A stretch of 64,000 bases of DNA, taken from contig NZ_JAJGSX010000036.1 of NCBI RefSeq assembly GCF_021245725.1, forward strand, positions 31,027 through 95,026. Reading direction: 5' to 3'. The notes below the pieces were generated by a model. That model was given only the letters and a program-made list of their open reading frames with translations, did not search any database and had not been told where the DNA came from. Source of the DNA: Pseudonocardia sp. TRM90224. GTDB lineage: Bacteria > Actinomycetota > Actinomycetes > Mycobacteriales > Pseudonocardiaceae. Positions 33,609-43,190 of the stretch are shown in pieces (position 1 is the first letter of the stretch; every line of letters begins with the position of its first letter). Made by a program: the position numbers and the translations under genes.

Positions 33609-34402
33609 CAGCGGCGGGTTGCGCCGAGCACCGTCTCGACGAGGCCCGCGAAGACGACGACGTTAGGGATCGAGCGCACCGGGTAGCGGGGGGTTCGGCG
33701 TTTGGTGAGCTGCTCGATCCCGATGTAGCCGTCGGCGATCTCGACCCGGTCGACGTCGTCCCACCGCACGACGTCGTCGCCGTCGCGGATCCCGGCGAGG
33801 TCGACGCCGAACCGCCCGAAGCCGACCGTCCCCCCGTCCATGACGGTCTGGATCGCGAGCGGGAAGCGGGCGTCGATCACGGCCTGCTCCACGTCCTTCG
33901 CGAGCTCCGCGATGTCCCAGTACATGTTGTGGTCGAGCACGACGGCCTCCCCGTCGGGCCGCCGGACCGTGTACGTGTACTCCATCGAGACGGTCCCGCC
34001 GCCGCGCCCTACGTTCCGCACGACGTCGCGGTAGAGCTGCACGTCGTCCCACCGGAATACGCGTGTCGCGGCCCGGCGCTGGTGCACGAGGCCGGAGTCG
34101 AACCGGTAGATCGTGTCGCCGGTAGCGCGCACCGCCCGCACGATGGTCGCGAGGAACACGACGCCCGCGACCGCCAGCGCGCCCGTGAGGACGGCCGGGA
34201 AGATCGAACCGTCGGCAGCCGCGGTGGCGCAGAGGTACGCGAGGAACGCGGTCAGGGCCGCGGTGAGGATCCCTTTGGCGGCCGTGACGGCCATCCGGCC
34301 CGGTGTCACGCGATGGACGAGGCAGCGTGCCCCGAGGTCGTACGCGAGCGCCGCGGTCCTGACCGTGTCCGGCACGCATCCCACCGGAACCCACGTCATC
34401 AC
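33608..34402 (-). CDS. PH-like membrane protein, DUF6585-like
   Basis: A protein of about 264 residues. After about 35 residues there are two TM helices (AAKGILTAALTAFLAYLCAT and FPAVLTGALAVAGVVFLATIV), then a soluble part that reads like a PH-type beta domain (YRFDSGLVHQRRAATRVFRW, VVRWDDVDRVEI). The general layout matches DUF6585-type proteins; no function is known. The start was placed at GTG 34402 (ATG 34399 is equally possible) because GGAGGAA lies 7 nt before it; the ATG at 34423 has no SD. Confidence 0.6.
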   Translation of the reverse strand: MMTWVPVGCVPDTVRTAALAYDLGARCLVHRVTPGRMAVTAAKGILTAALTAFLAYLCATAAADGSIFPAVLTGALAVAGVVFLATIVRAVRATGDTIYRFDSGLVHQRRAATRVFRWDDVQLYRDVVRNVGRGGGTVSMEYTYTVRRPDGEAVVLDHNMYWDIAELAKDVEQAVIDARFPLAIQTVMDGGTVGFGRFGVDLAGIRDGDDVVRWDDVDRVEIADGYIGIEQLTKRRTPRYPVRSIPNVVVFAGLVETVLGATRR

Positions 34403-34501
34403 GATGTTTCCTCCCGCATCCATGCCACTCGGAGCTCGTGCAGGAGTGACGACCGGGATGCGGGAGGAAGGGCTGGGGTTACTTCTCGGTTGTGATGCAG
34501 G

Positions 34502-36460
34502 TCACCGGCAGAGCGTTCCCGGCTGCCACTGCTTCGCGGAGAACTGCGCCGGGTCCCGCGGGGCCATCAAGGTGTGCGCCACGGGGCATTCGGCGTCGGT
34601 GAACTCGACCGCCATCAGGAACGTCGAACCGTCCGCGACGTCACCGTCCGCCATGTTGATCAGGTTGTAGACCCCGGAGCTCGACGGGCCGCCGTGCATC
34701 GGGATGCGCTTCCCGTCGCGCTCGATGAACTGGTGGTCGCCGAGCTGGTCGTCGGCCGTCTCACCGAGCGCGAGCCAGGCCGCGGCCAGCGCGGTGCGGG
34801 TGCCGCCCTTCGCCCAGAAGACGTCGAAGAGGAGTGCGCCGCGGCTCTCGACGTCGTTGCGGCGGTCCCAGGCGGCCAGCACGTCGCACGCCGCTTTCAG
34901 GTCCGTCCACGCCGCGCATTGTGCGAGCGTCGTGTCGAGGTTCTTCTCGGCCGCGGAGTTGCGGTTCTCCAGCACGAGCTGCTGCATCTCGGCTGCGTCG
35001 AACCGGCCCATCCGCTTCTGGATCTCGGCGAGCCCGTGCTCGGTGCGCAGGTTCGGTGCGGTCTCGTCGCCGAAGATCCGCGGGAACCCGCTGAGCTGAC
35101 CGCCGGCGTGGGCGAACGTGTGCGAGGCGTTCGAGTTCGTGGCGTACTCGGCGCTGTGCAGCACCGGCATGTCCGTCATGGCGACCGTGCCCTGCGGGGC
35201 GCACGCCGAGCGGGTGCCGTCCAGCACGGGGACGCCGGTGCGCGGGTACAGCTGCGTGCCCAGCGCCGTGCTGCACGCCGTGGTGTCGACGGCCGGGATC
35301 ACCTGCACACCGGCGAACATCGCGTCGCCGGCACGGTCGGCGGCAACGATGTTGGTGCGGGCCGTCCCGCCACCCTCCTCCAGCGCCACCTGCAGGTCGC
35401 CGGTCGAGCCGGCCTGCGGGAACCGGGAGATCGCGTTGAGCGCGGTCAACCGGTCGGCGGCGGCGTCGTGCAGCGCGTACGCCGTCCGCTCGGACCAGGG
35501 CAGCTTCGTCACCTCCTCGCCGGACAGCCAGGCGTTCGTCCTGATCTGCTCCAGCACCGGGCCGAAGTCGGTGTGCCAGAGCCCTTCGGCCGTGTGCCGC
35601 ATCTTGCGCGGCTGGCCGTCGACGACGTAGCTGGTCGGGTCGCCCGGCACGAGCTGCAGCTCGACGAGCGCGTAGCTGATGCCGGTGGAGATGGTGGCCG
35701 ACCACGCGACGTCGCGGTTGTACCCGTTGAAGATCACCGGCATGCCGAGCATCTGCGTGCCTTCGACGTCGAGCACGCCGGGGATCGTCAGCCGCGAGTG
35801 CCAGAACGACGCGATACCGCTCCACGGGACGTGCGGGTTGCCCAGGAGCACGCCCTTGCCCGACTTCGAACCGGCGCTGCCGACGGCGATCGCGTTGCTC
35901 CCCGTCTGGCGCGGCGGCGCGACGGTGACCGAAGCCTTCTCGCTGCCCGGCGGCTCGGCGTCGGCGATGCCCTTCATGCCGCGGTTGTAGCCCTCCAGGC
36001 CGACGACGTAGTCGAACCGGTAGACGTCGATCTCCTCGATCGGCGTCGCACCGCACGCCGGGGCCTCCCGGACGAGCCGGTTGTAGCCGTCGGTGTAGCC
36101 GGCGATCAGGTCGCGCACCTCCTGCGTCGGGCCCTTCGGCGCGGGCTGCGCGAGCACGTCCTCGACGACGTGCCGCTCACGGAGGTCGCGGAACTGCACG
36201 TCGGAGGCCACGTCGCCGCTCTGCCCCTTGGCGGCCGCGAAGATCCCGACGAGCTCGCAGAGCCGGTCCTTCGCCTGTGCGTACCCGATCCCGCGGCCCA
36301 GCTCGAGATGGTTCGGTGCGACGATGTGCGGCGCCTGCTGGACGGCGGCGGGCGCGGTGGCCGGCGCGGTGGCTGCCGGCGTGCTCGGCCCCGCCGTGTC
36401 GCAGGCGGCGGTTGCCGCGACGGCCAGCACGAGGCCTATCGCGGCAGTCTGCTTCAGCAC
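34502..36460 (-). CDS. Penicillin-acylase-family Ntn-hydrolase lipoprotein
   Basis: A 652-residue secreted amidase precursor. Signal peptide with lipobox ATAAC and Cys20, then a Thr/Ala/Pro linker. The alpha-chain region runs to about 187. Autocleavage is expected before Ser188 in RQTGSNAIAVG, making that Ser the N-terminal nucleophile of the beta chain. GNPHVPWSG and YNRDVAWSATIST follow, as in actinobacterial acylases, with the Asn-bearing region TNSNASHTFAH further on. Relatives cleave fatty-acyl amides such as acyl-homoserine lactones, echinocandins or beta-lactams; the substrate here is unknown. The GTG at 36460 follows GGAAGGA. Probably membrane-anchored outside the cell. Confidence 0.85.
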   Translation of the reverse strand: MLKQTAAIGLVLAVAATAACDTAGPSTPAATAPATAPAAVQQAPHIVAPNHLELGRGIGYAQAKDRLCELVGIFAAAKGQSGDVASDVQFRDLRERHVVEDVLAQPAPKGPTQEVRDLIAGYTDGYNRLVREAPACGATPIEEIDVYRFDYVVGLEGYNRGMKGIADAEPPGSEKASVTVAPPRQTGSNAIAVGSAGSKSGKGVLLGNPHVPWSGIASFWHSRLTIPGVLDVEGTQMLGMPVIFNGYNRDVAWSATISTGISYALVELQLVPGDPTSYVVDGQPRKMRHTAEGLWHTDFGPVLEQIRTNAWLSGEEVTKLPWSERTAYALHDAAADRLTALNAISRFPQAGSTGDLQVALEEGGGTARTNIVAADRAGDAMFAGVQVIPAVDTTACSTALGTQLYPRTGVPVLDGTRSACAPQGTVAMTDMPVLHSAEYATNSNASHTFAHAGGQLSGFPRIFGDETAPNLRTEHGLAEIQKRMGRFDAAEMQQLVLENRNSAAEKNLDTTLAQCAAWTDLKAACDVLAAWDRRNDVESRGALLFDVFWAKGGTRTALAAAWLALGETADDQLGDHQFIERDGKRIPMHGGPSSSGVYNLINMADGDVADGSTFLMAVEFTDAECPVAHTLMAPRDPAQFSAKQWQPGTLCR

Positions 36461-36597
36461 GATGGGGTCCTTCCGGTGATCAGCGGTTCCGTTCACCGGC
36501 AACGCTAGGAACGATCACCGCTACCGGCGTCGGTCCGACGATCGATCTCGACGACGTCCGTTCGGGGGACGGACGAGGAAGGTGAGGGGTCGGTTCG

Positions 36598-37545
36598 ATG
36601 CAGGTGGCGCGCCTTCTCGCAGGTCTCGCCCTGGCGTCCGCGCTGCTCGTGGCGTGCGCCGACCCGCGCGGTGACGTCGACGCGGTCACCGCCGCGCTGC
36701 GCGCCACGCCGGGCGTCGGGTCGGCCGAGTCGAGCTACGGCGAGCCGACGATCAAGCACAACGGCGACCTGCGCTTCGAGGTCGACGTCGTCGCGGGCGC
36801 GGCACCCGACGACGTCGTCGCGATCGTTCGCAACGGTCTCGCCGGGCTGCGCGCCGATTCGCTCGTCGCGCTGCGTGGTTCGTTGGAACTGCGCACACCC
36901 GCCGGCGCCCGGCTGACCGTCGCGGGAGTGCCGCCCGAGGTCCCGCCCGAGGTCATCGAGGCCGCCACCCGCTCGTGGATGGCACTCACCGCCGCCTACC
37001 CGGCGGCAGAGGTGGTCGTGGGCAACGGGGGTGGGCAGCCGGCCGAGATCGACCTCTCCGGCGACCTGCCGCTCGGCTGGCCGCCACCACCGCAGGGGGT
37101 GGTCGAGGCGTTCGCCGCGATCGAGAACGCCCGGTTCCCGGAGGCAGCGACGGGGATGTGGCGGGTGGGTGCGGGGGAGCCGGTGGACGAGCGCCACAGC
37201 GCGCGGTGGTCGGCCAGGACGGGGGAGGGCAAGGCCGTGCCGCCCGCGGCCGTGCAGGAGACGATGGTCGCCTTGCAGGCCGTCCTCGCGGGCCAGGGCG
37301 AATCCACGCTCGAACTGCTGTGGAACGACTTCCCCGGCCAGGGTTACCTCGACGTCACGGCCGACATCGGCGCCGAGGAGTTCCGCAAGACCCCCGGCAA
37401 CCAGATCAACAGCCTCATCGCGGGCAGTGTGCCGGAGCGGCTCGCCACCGAGCTCACCAGCCGACTCGACGCGTCCGGTGTGCCGTACACGATCTCCGCG
37501 TCGGTCTTCGACAACGACCCCTTCCTGGTCGTCGAGCGCCGCTAG
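36598..37545 (+). CDS. Lipoprotein of unknown function
   Basis: A 315-residue lipoprotein: type II signal peptide with lipobox LLVAC and Cys20. The mature part has two similar-sized alpha/beta parts, the first with GDVDAVTAALRATPGV followed by FEVDVVAG, reminiscent of BON-like or LpqN-like beta-alpha folds, but no family is assigned. AAGGTGAGGGG precedes the ATG. It is divergent from the acylase gene and is followed by a type-A repeat. Confidence 0.72.
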   Translation: MQVARLLAGLALASALLVACADPRGDVDAVTAALRATPGVGSAESSYGEPTIKHNGDLRFEVDVVAGAAPDDVVAIVRNGLAGLRADSLVALRGSLELRTPAGARLTVAGVPPEVPPEVIEAATRSWMALTAAYPAAEVVVGNGGGQPAEIDLSGDLPLGWPPPPQGVVEAFAAIENARFPEAATGMWRVGAGEPVDERHSARWSARTGEGKAVPPAAVQETMVALQAVLAGQGESTLELLWNDFPGQGYLDVTADIGAEEFRKTPGNQINSLIAGSVPERLATELTSRLDASGVPYTISASVFDNDPFLVVERR

Positions 37546-37550
37546 GCCGC

Positions 37551-37620
37551 CAACTTCCCCACCGTTTTGGGCACTTGCGCGCGTTTTCGGCGCGCATCCA
37601 CCCAAAACGGTGGGGAACTT
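37551..37620. repeat. Type-A CCCCACCGTTTTG dyad repeat
   Basis: A 70-bp hairpin element with the same arms and inner GCGCGC dyad as the copy at 20382-20451, differing by eye in one or two bases. It starts 5 bp after the lipoprotein stop and sits upstream of the ABC operon promoter. Confidence 0.9.
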
Positions 37621-37680
37621 GCTGTGCGTCCGTATGGGCGCCGTTCGCTGTGCGTGACGGACCGGGCGCCGCTTCTGCAC

Positions 37681-37729
37681 TTGACGTTCACCCGTCTGTC
37701 CGGCTTAACTCCCGTCTACAAAAGTAGAC
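37681..37729 (+). promoter_or_regulatory. Candidate promoter and operator of the ABC operon
   Basis: TTGACG (37681-37686) and TTAACT (37705-37710) are spaced by 18 bp, a plausible -35/-10 pair. Directly after it is a perfect dyad GTCTAC-AAAA-GTAGAC (37714-37729), placed where transcription would start. A further GTAGAC half-site follows at about 37743. This fits repression by a TetR- or GntR-type factor; none is encoded beside it. Confidence 0.6.
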
Positions 37730-37790
37730 CGCGTCTTCAGATGTAGACAGAGTGGCTCTGTGTGAACGGAGAGCCGCTCAAGGAGGAACG

Positions 37791-39329
37791 ATGACGTCCC
37801 CTCTGCGATCGCGTGTGGCCGCGTTGGCCGCCGCCGGTGCCGTCCTGCTGACAGGCGCGTGCTCGGTCGCGAACACCGACGGCGCCGCCGCGTCCGACAC
37901 CGTGCGGATCGTCCTGCCGGAGGAGCCGCCGACCCTGGAGCCGTGTGACGCCTCGCTCTCCCCGACGGGCCGGGTGACCAGGGCGAACATCACCGAGGCC
38001 CTGACCGAGCGGGTGCCCTCGACCGGTGCGCTGGAGCCGTCGCTCGCGACGGAGTGGAGCCAGACCTCGCCGACGACCTGGCGCTTCACCCTCCGCAGTG
38101 GCGTGACGTTCCACGACGGGACGCCGTTCACCGCCGCTGCCGCGAAGTTCTCGATCGACCGCGCGGTGTCCTCCGACATCGGCTGCCACGTCGACGGGTA
38201 CGTGTTCGACGACAGCACGCTCACCACTGCCGCGGTCGACGACTCGACGGTCGAGGTGAGCACTGCGGAGCCCGACCCGATCCTGCCGCTGCGGCTCTCG
38301 TTCGTGGAGATCGTCCCGACCACGACGAGCGCGACCGCGAAGGTGCGCGAACCGATCGGCACCGGCCCCTACCGCATCGAGGCCTGGAACCAGGGTGTGA
38401 GCCTGCGTCTGGCCCGCTTCGACAAGTACTGGGGCAAGGCGCCGGACTACGCGGCCGCCGAGTACGTCTGGCGGGCCGAGGGCAGCATCCGCGCAGCGAT
38501 GGTCGGCAGCGGCGAGGCCGACGTCGCCACCGGGCTGGCCCCCGCCGACGGCGCCGGCGACCGCGGCGTGACCTTCCCCAACAACGAGACCTCCTACCTG
38601 CGGATGGACGCCGGCAAGGCGCCGCTCAACGACATCCGCGTGCGCCGCGCGATCAACTACGCGATCGACCGGGACGGCCTCGTCGCGTCGGTCTTCGCCG
38701 GGCTCGGCGAGCCGGCCGCCCAGCTGGTGCCCGCCGGCGTCACCGGGCACAACCCGGACCTGAAGCCGGTGCCGTTCGACATGGAGCGGGCCAAGGCCCT
38801 CATCGCCGAGGCCGGCGCCGCGGGCGTGCCCGTCGACACCCCGATCACGATCATCGGCCGCAACGGGATCTACCCGAAGGCCGCGGAGGCGATGGAGGTC
38901 GTGCAGCAGTCCCTGACCCAGGCCGGGCTCAAGGTCGAGATCAAGATGCTGGACGTCAACGCGTGGATCGAGTACCTGCTCGGCCCCGTCCCGGCCGACG
39001 TCGGGCCGGTGCTGCTGCAGGCGCAGCACGGCAACCAGGCCGGTGACGCCGCCTTCACCATGGCGTCCAACTACGGTTCGAAGGGCCAGCAGTCGAGCTA
39101 CGGCACCCCCGAGCTCGACGCGATGATCGCCGCGGCGGAGCAGGCCTCCGGGGCCGATCGCCAGTCGAAGTTCGCCTCGGCGCTGGCGTTCCAGAACGAC
39201 CAGATCATGCGCGACGCCGTGCTCGCGCACATGAAGGGCATCATCGCGCTCGCACCGAACGTGAAGTACGAGCCGAACGCCGCGACCTACGACGAGATGC
39301 GCCTCTCCGAGATGCACCCCGCCGGCTGA
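37791..39329 (+). CDS. ABC transporter substrate-binding lipoprotein, family 5 (peptide/nickel type)
   Basis: A 512-residue solute-binding lipoprotein. Lipobox LTGAC with Cys24. Family-5 features: EEPPTLEPCDASLSPTGRV, LATEWSQTSPTTWRFTLRSG, VTFHDGTPFTAAAAKFSIDR, GTGPYRIEAW and DIRVRRAINYAIDRDGLV. It binds peptides, opines or metal chelates outside the cell and delivers them to the permeases encoded next. AGGAGG lies 5 nt before the ATG. First gene of a five-gene operon, overlapping the next by one base. Confidence 0.92.
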   Translation: MTSPLRSRVAALAAAGAVLLTGACSVANTDGAAASDTVRIVLPEEPPTLEPCDASLSPTGRVTRANITEALTERVPSTGALEPSLATEWSQTSPTTWRFTLRSGVTFHDGTPFTAAAAKFSIDRAVSSDIGCHVDGYVFDDSTLTTAAVDDSTVEVSTAEPDPILPLRLSFVEIVPTTTSATAKVREPIGTGPYRIEAWNQGVSLRLARFDKYWGKAPDYAAAEYVWRAEGSIRAAMVGSGEADVATGLAPADGAGDRGVTFPNNETSYLRMDAGKAPLNDIRVRRAINYAIDRDGLVASVFAGLGEPAAQLVPAGVTGHNPDLKPVPFDMERAKALIAEAGAAGVPVDTPITIIGRNGIYPKAAEAMEVVQQSLTQAGLKVEIKMLDVNAWIEYLLGPVPADVGPVLLQAQHGNQAGDAAFTMASNYGSKGQQSSYGTPELDAMIAAAEQASGADRQSKFASALAFQNDQIMRDAVLAHMKGIIALAPNVKYEPNAATYDEMRLSEMHPAG

Positions 39330-40255
39330 TGCTCGCCTACCTGAGGCGGCGCGTGCTCTCCAGCGCGCTGCCGCTGCTCGTGGTGATCCTGGGTGTGTTC
39401 TTCCTGGCCAGGCTCACCGGCGACCCGACGAACCTGTACCTCCCGCTGAGCGCGACCGCGCAGCAGCGGGCCGACTTCGCCGCCCGCAACGGGTTCGACC
39501 AGCCGGTGCTCGTGCAGTTCGTCGACTACGTCGGGCAGGTGGTCCGGCTCGACTTCGGCGAGTCGCTGCGCACCGCGCAGCCGGCGGCGACGGCGGTGCT
39601 GCGCGCGTTCCCGGCGACGCTGCAGCTGGCCGGTGCGGCCATGGTGATCGCCGTGCTGGCCGCGCTCGTCGTCGGCAGCCTCGCCGCATACCGGCCGAAC
39701 TCGGCGGCCGACCGGGCGGCGAGCTTCCTCTCCTCCGCCGCGTCGAGCACCCCCGACTTCTGGTTCGCGATCATGGGTGTGCTGGTCTTCGCCGTGTGGC
39801 TCGGCTGGCTGCCGACCTCCGGAACGGCCGGCGCCGCCGCGTGGATCCTGCCCGTCGTCACGCTGCTCATCCGGCCGTTCGGCGTGCTCGTGCAGGTGGT
39901 GCGCGGCGCGATGGTGACGGCGCTGTCCGCGCCGTATGTGAAGGTCGCGCGCAGCAAGGGCGCGAGCGAGCGTCAGGTGATCTTCGGGCACGCGTTGCGC
40001 AACGCCGGCGCGCCGGTGCTGACGGTGGCGGGCGACCTCGCCGTCGGGCTGGTCAACGGGGCCGTGGTCGTCGAGACGATCTTCGGGTGGCCTGGTATCG
40101 GGAAGTTGATGATCGACTCGATCCTGCAGCGCGACTTCGCGGTGCTGCAGGCTGCGGTGCTGGTCACGGCGGTGGCGATCTTCCTGTTGAACATCCTCAT
40201 CGACGTCGGGTACGCGCTGCTGGACGCGCGCGTGCGGCAGGGGGCGATGGCATGA
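39329..40255 (+). CDS. ABC transporter permease (DppB/OppB/NikB type)
   Basis: A 308-residue permease with the N-terminal helix LSSALPLLVVILGVFFLARL, six TM helices and the EAA-like loop (VKVARSKGASERQVIFGHAL). The substrate is not determined. Its ATG overlaps the TGA of the binding-protein gene and its TGA overlaps the ATG of the second permease, so translation is coupled. Confidence 0.92.
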   Translation: MLAYLRRRVLSSALPLLVVILGVFFLARLTGDPTNLYLPLSATAQQRADFAARNGFDQPVLVQFVDYVGQVVRLDFGESLRTAQPAATAVLRAFPATLQLAGAAMVIAVLAALVVGSLAAYRPNSAADRAASFLSSAASSTPDFWFAIMGVLVFAVWLGWLPTSGTAGAAAWILPVVTLLIRPFGVLVQVVRGAMVTALSAPYVKVARSKGASERQVIFGHALRNAGAPVLTVAGDLAVGLVNGAVVVETIFGWPGIGKLMIDSILQRDFAVLQAAVLVTAVAIFLLNILIDVGYALLDARVRQGAMA

Positions 40256-41145
40256 GCCGGGTCCTGTCGCTGCTCGGCAAGGACCGCTTCGCCGCGGTGG
40301 CCGCTGTCGTGCTGGCGCTGGTGGTGCTGTGCGCGCTATTCGGCCCGCCGCTGCTCGGTGCGCTCGCGGTCGAGCAGAACCTGCGTGCGGTCAACCTGCC
40401 ACCGCTCTCGCTCGACCGCGGCTGGGCCTTCGTGCTGGGCAGCGACTCGCTCGGCCGCAGCGTCGCGGCCCGGCTCGTCGTCGCCGCCGGTACGACGATG
40501 GCGGTGGCGGTCCCGGCCGTCCTGCTCTCGCTGGTGGTGGGCTCGCTGTGGGGGATGTGGGCCGGCTACCACCGCGGCTGGCGGGAGACCGTCTCGATGC
40601 GGATCGCCGACGTGATCCTGAGCTTCCCGTCGCTGCTGCTGGCCGTTGTCGTGCTCTACGTCTTCACACCGGGCATCGCGAACATCATCGCGGTGCTCGC
40701 CATCGCCCGGATCCCGATCTACCTGCGCACAGCGCGCGCCGAGGCGGTCGAGCTGCGCAGCCGGCTCTTCGTCGACGCCGCGCGCACGTTCGGCACGAAG
40801 GACAGCACGATCATCCGGCGGCACATCCTGCCGATCGTGGCGCCGACGCTGCTCACGGTCGCCGCCGTCGACTTCTGCTTCGTGATGCTCACCGAGTCGT
40901 CGCTGAGCTTCCTCGGGATCGGCATCCAGCCGCCCGGCATGTCGTGGGGGCTGATGGTCGCGCAAGGCCGCCAGGAGCTGCGCACGGCCTGGTGGATCGC
41001 GGTCTTCCCGGGGCTCGCGATCGTCCTCACGACCGTCTCGGCGACGGTGCTCGCCGCGTGGGCCCGGATCGCGTTCGACCCCGCTCAACGCTGGCGGCTC
41101 ACCGTGCCGGGTGCGCGCAAACGATCCGTGGAGCCGACCCCATGA
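40252..41145 (+). CDS. ABC transporter permease (DppC/OppC/NikC type)
   Basis: A 297-residue partner permease. Early helix FAAVAAVVLALVVLCALFG, periplasmic start DRGWAFVLGSDSLGRSVAAR (the usual GTDxLGRD region), EAA loop ARTFGTKDSTIIRRHILP and the final helices. It starts at ATG 40252 with a 4-bp overlap and forms the channel with the first permease. Confidence 0.92.
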   Translation: MSRVLSLLGKDRFAAVAAVVLALVVLCALFGPPLLGALAVEQNLRAVNLPPLSLDRGWAFVLGSDSLGRSVAARLVVAAGTTMAVAVPAVLLSLVVGSLWGMWAGYHRGWRETVSMRIADVILSFPSLLLAVVVLYVFTPGIANIIAVLAIARIPIYLRTARAEAVELRSRLFVDAARTFGTKDSTIIRRHILPIVAPTLLTVAAVDFCFVMLTESSLSFLGIGIQPPGMSWGLMVAQGRQELRTAWWIAVFPGLAIVLTTVSATVLAAWARIAFDPAQRWRLTVPGARKRSVEPTP

Positions 41146-42108
41146 CCACGTCGCTCGAGGTCGAGGGTCTCTCCGTCGACATCCACACCCCGACCGGGGT
41201 GCTGCACGTCGTGCGCGACGTCAGCTTCTCCGTCGGCTCGGGTCGCACGCTCGCGCTGCTCGGCGAGTCGGGCTGCGGGAAGAGCATGACGGCGCAGGCG
41301 GTCGCGGGCCTGCTCGACCCCGTCGCGGAGGTCGTCGGGGGAGCGGTGCGGCTGGACGGCACGGACGTGCTGGAGCTGGACCACACCGCCCGTCGCGCAC
41401 TGGCCGGGCCGGGGCTCGGAGTGGTGTTCCAGGACGCGCTGACCACGCTCAACCCGGTCCAGCAGGTGGGCGCGCAGGTGGCCGAGCCGTTCCGGATACA
41501 CGAGCGGATGGGCCGCAAGGCCGCGCGTGAGCGGGCCGTCGAGCTGATGGAGCGGGTCGGCATCCCGGAGCCGCGGGCGCGCGCCCGCGCGTACCCGCAC
41601 CAGTTCTCCGGCGGCATGCGGCAGCGGCTGCTCATCGCGATGGCGGTGGCGCTGCGGCCGTCGGTGCTGCTCGCCGACGAGCCGACGACAGCACTGGACG
41701 TCACCGTGCAGGCGCAGATCATGCGGCTGCTGGCGGACCTGCGCGCCGAGCGGAGCATGGCGCTCGTGCTGATCACGCACGACCTCGCCGTGGTCGCGGA
41801 GCAGGCCGACGAGGTGGCGGTGATGTACGCGGGCTCGATCGTCGAGACCGGGCCCGTGCGGGAGGTCTTCGACCGGCCGCGGCACCCGTACACGCGTGGG
41901 CTGCTCAGCTCGGTGCCGGCGGGCGCGGCGAAGGGCGAGCCGCTGCGTTCGATCGAGGGCAGCCCGCCGGATCTCGCCGCCGTGCCCAGCGGCTGCGCGT
42001 TCCGCACCCGCTGCCCGCTCGCGGCGGAGATCTGCGAATCGGAGACCCCAGCGCTGCTGGAGGTCGACGGGCGGGCCGCGGCGTGCCACTTCGCGAAGGA
42101 GCTGACGG

Positions 42109-42116
<8 letters not shown>
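41142..42116 (+). CDS. ABC transporter ATP-binding protein (DppD/OppD type)
   Basis: A 324-residue ATPase. Walker A GESGCGKSMTAQA, Q-loop region VFQDALTTLNP, signature FSGGMRQRLLIAMA, Walker B VLLADEPTTALD and switch His in LITHDLAVV. The C-terminal oligopeptide-transport domain has GCAFRTRCPLAAEICESE with Cys residues that in relatives can bind an Fe-S cluster. Overlaps both neighbours by 4-8 bp. Confidence 0.93.
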
Positions 42117-43086
<970 letters not shown>

Positions 43087-43112
43087 CCCCAGGCCCCGGG
43101 TGCCCAGGGGGA

Positions 43113-43167
43113 GGGCGGGAAAGCCACTTTCCTGCCCTGTGAGGGCCGGAAAGTGGCTTTCCTGCCC
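43113..43167. repeat. GGAAAG-arm double hairpin, copy 2
   Basis: Two near-mirror hairpins, GGGCGGGAAAG-CCA-CTTTCCTGCCC-like at 43113-43137 and the TGG-loop version at 43143-43167. They fill the gap between the convergent ends of the ABC operon and the P450 gene, so they may terminate both. Same design as 25085-25135. Confidence 0.75.
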
Positions 43168-43190
43168 TCGCGAGGCCGCCCCGTAGGTGG

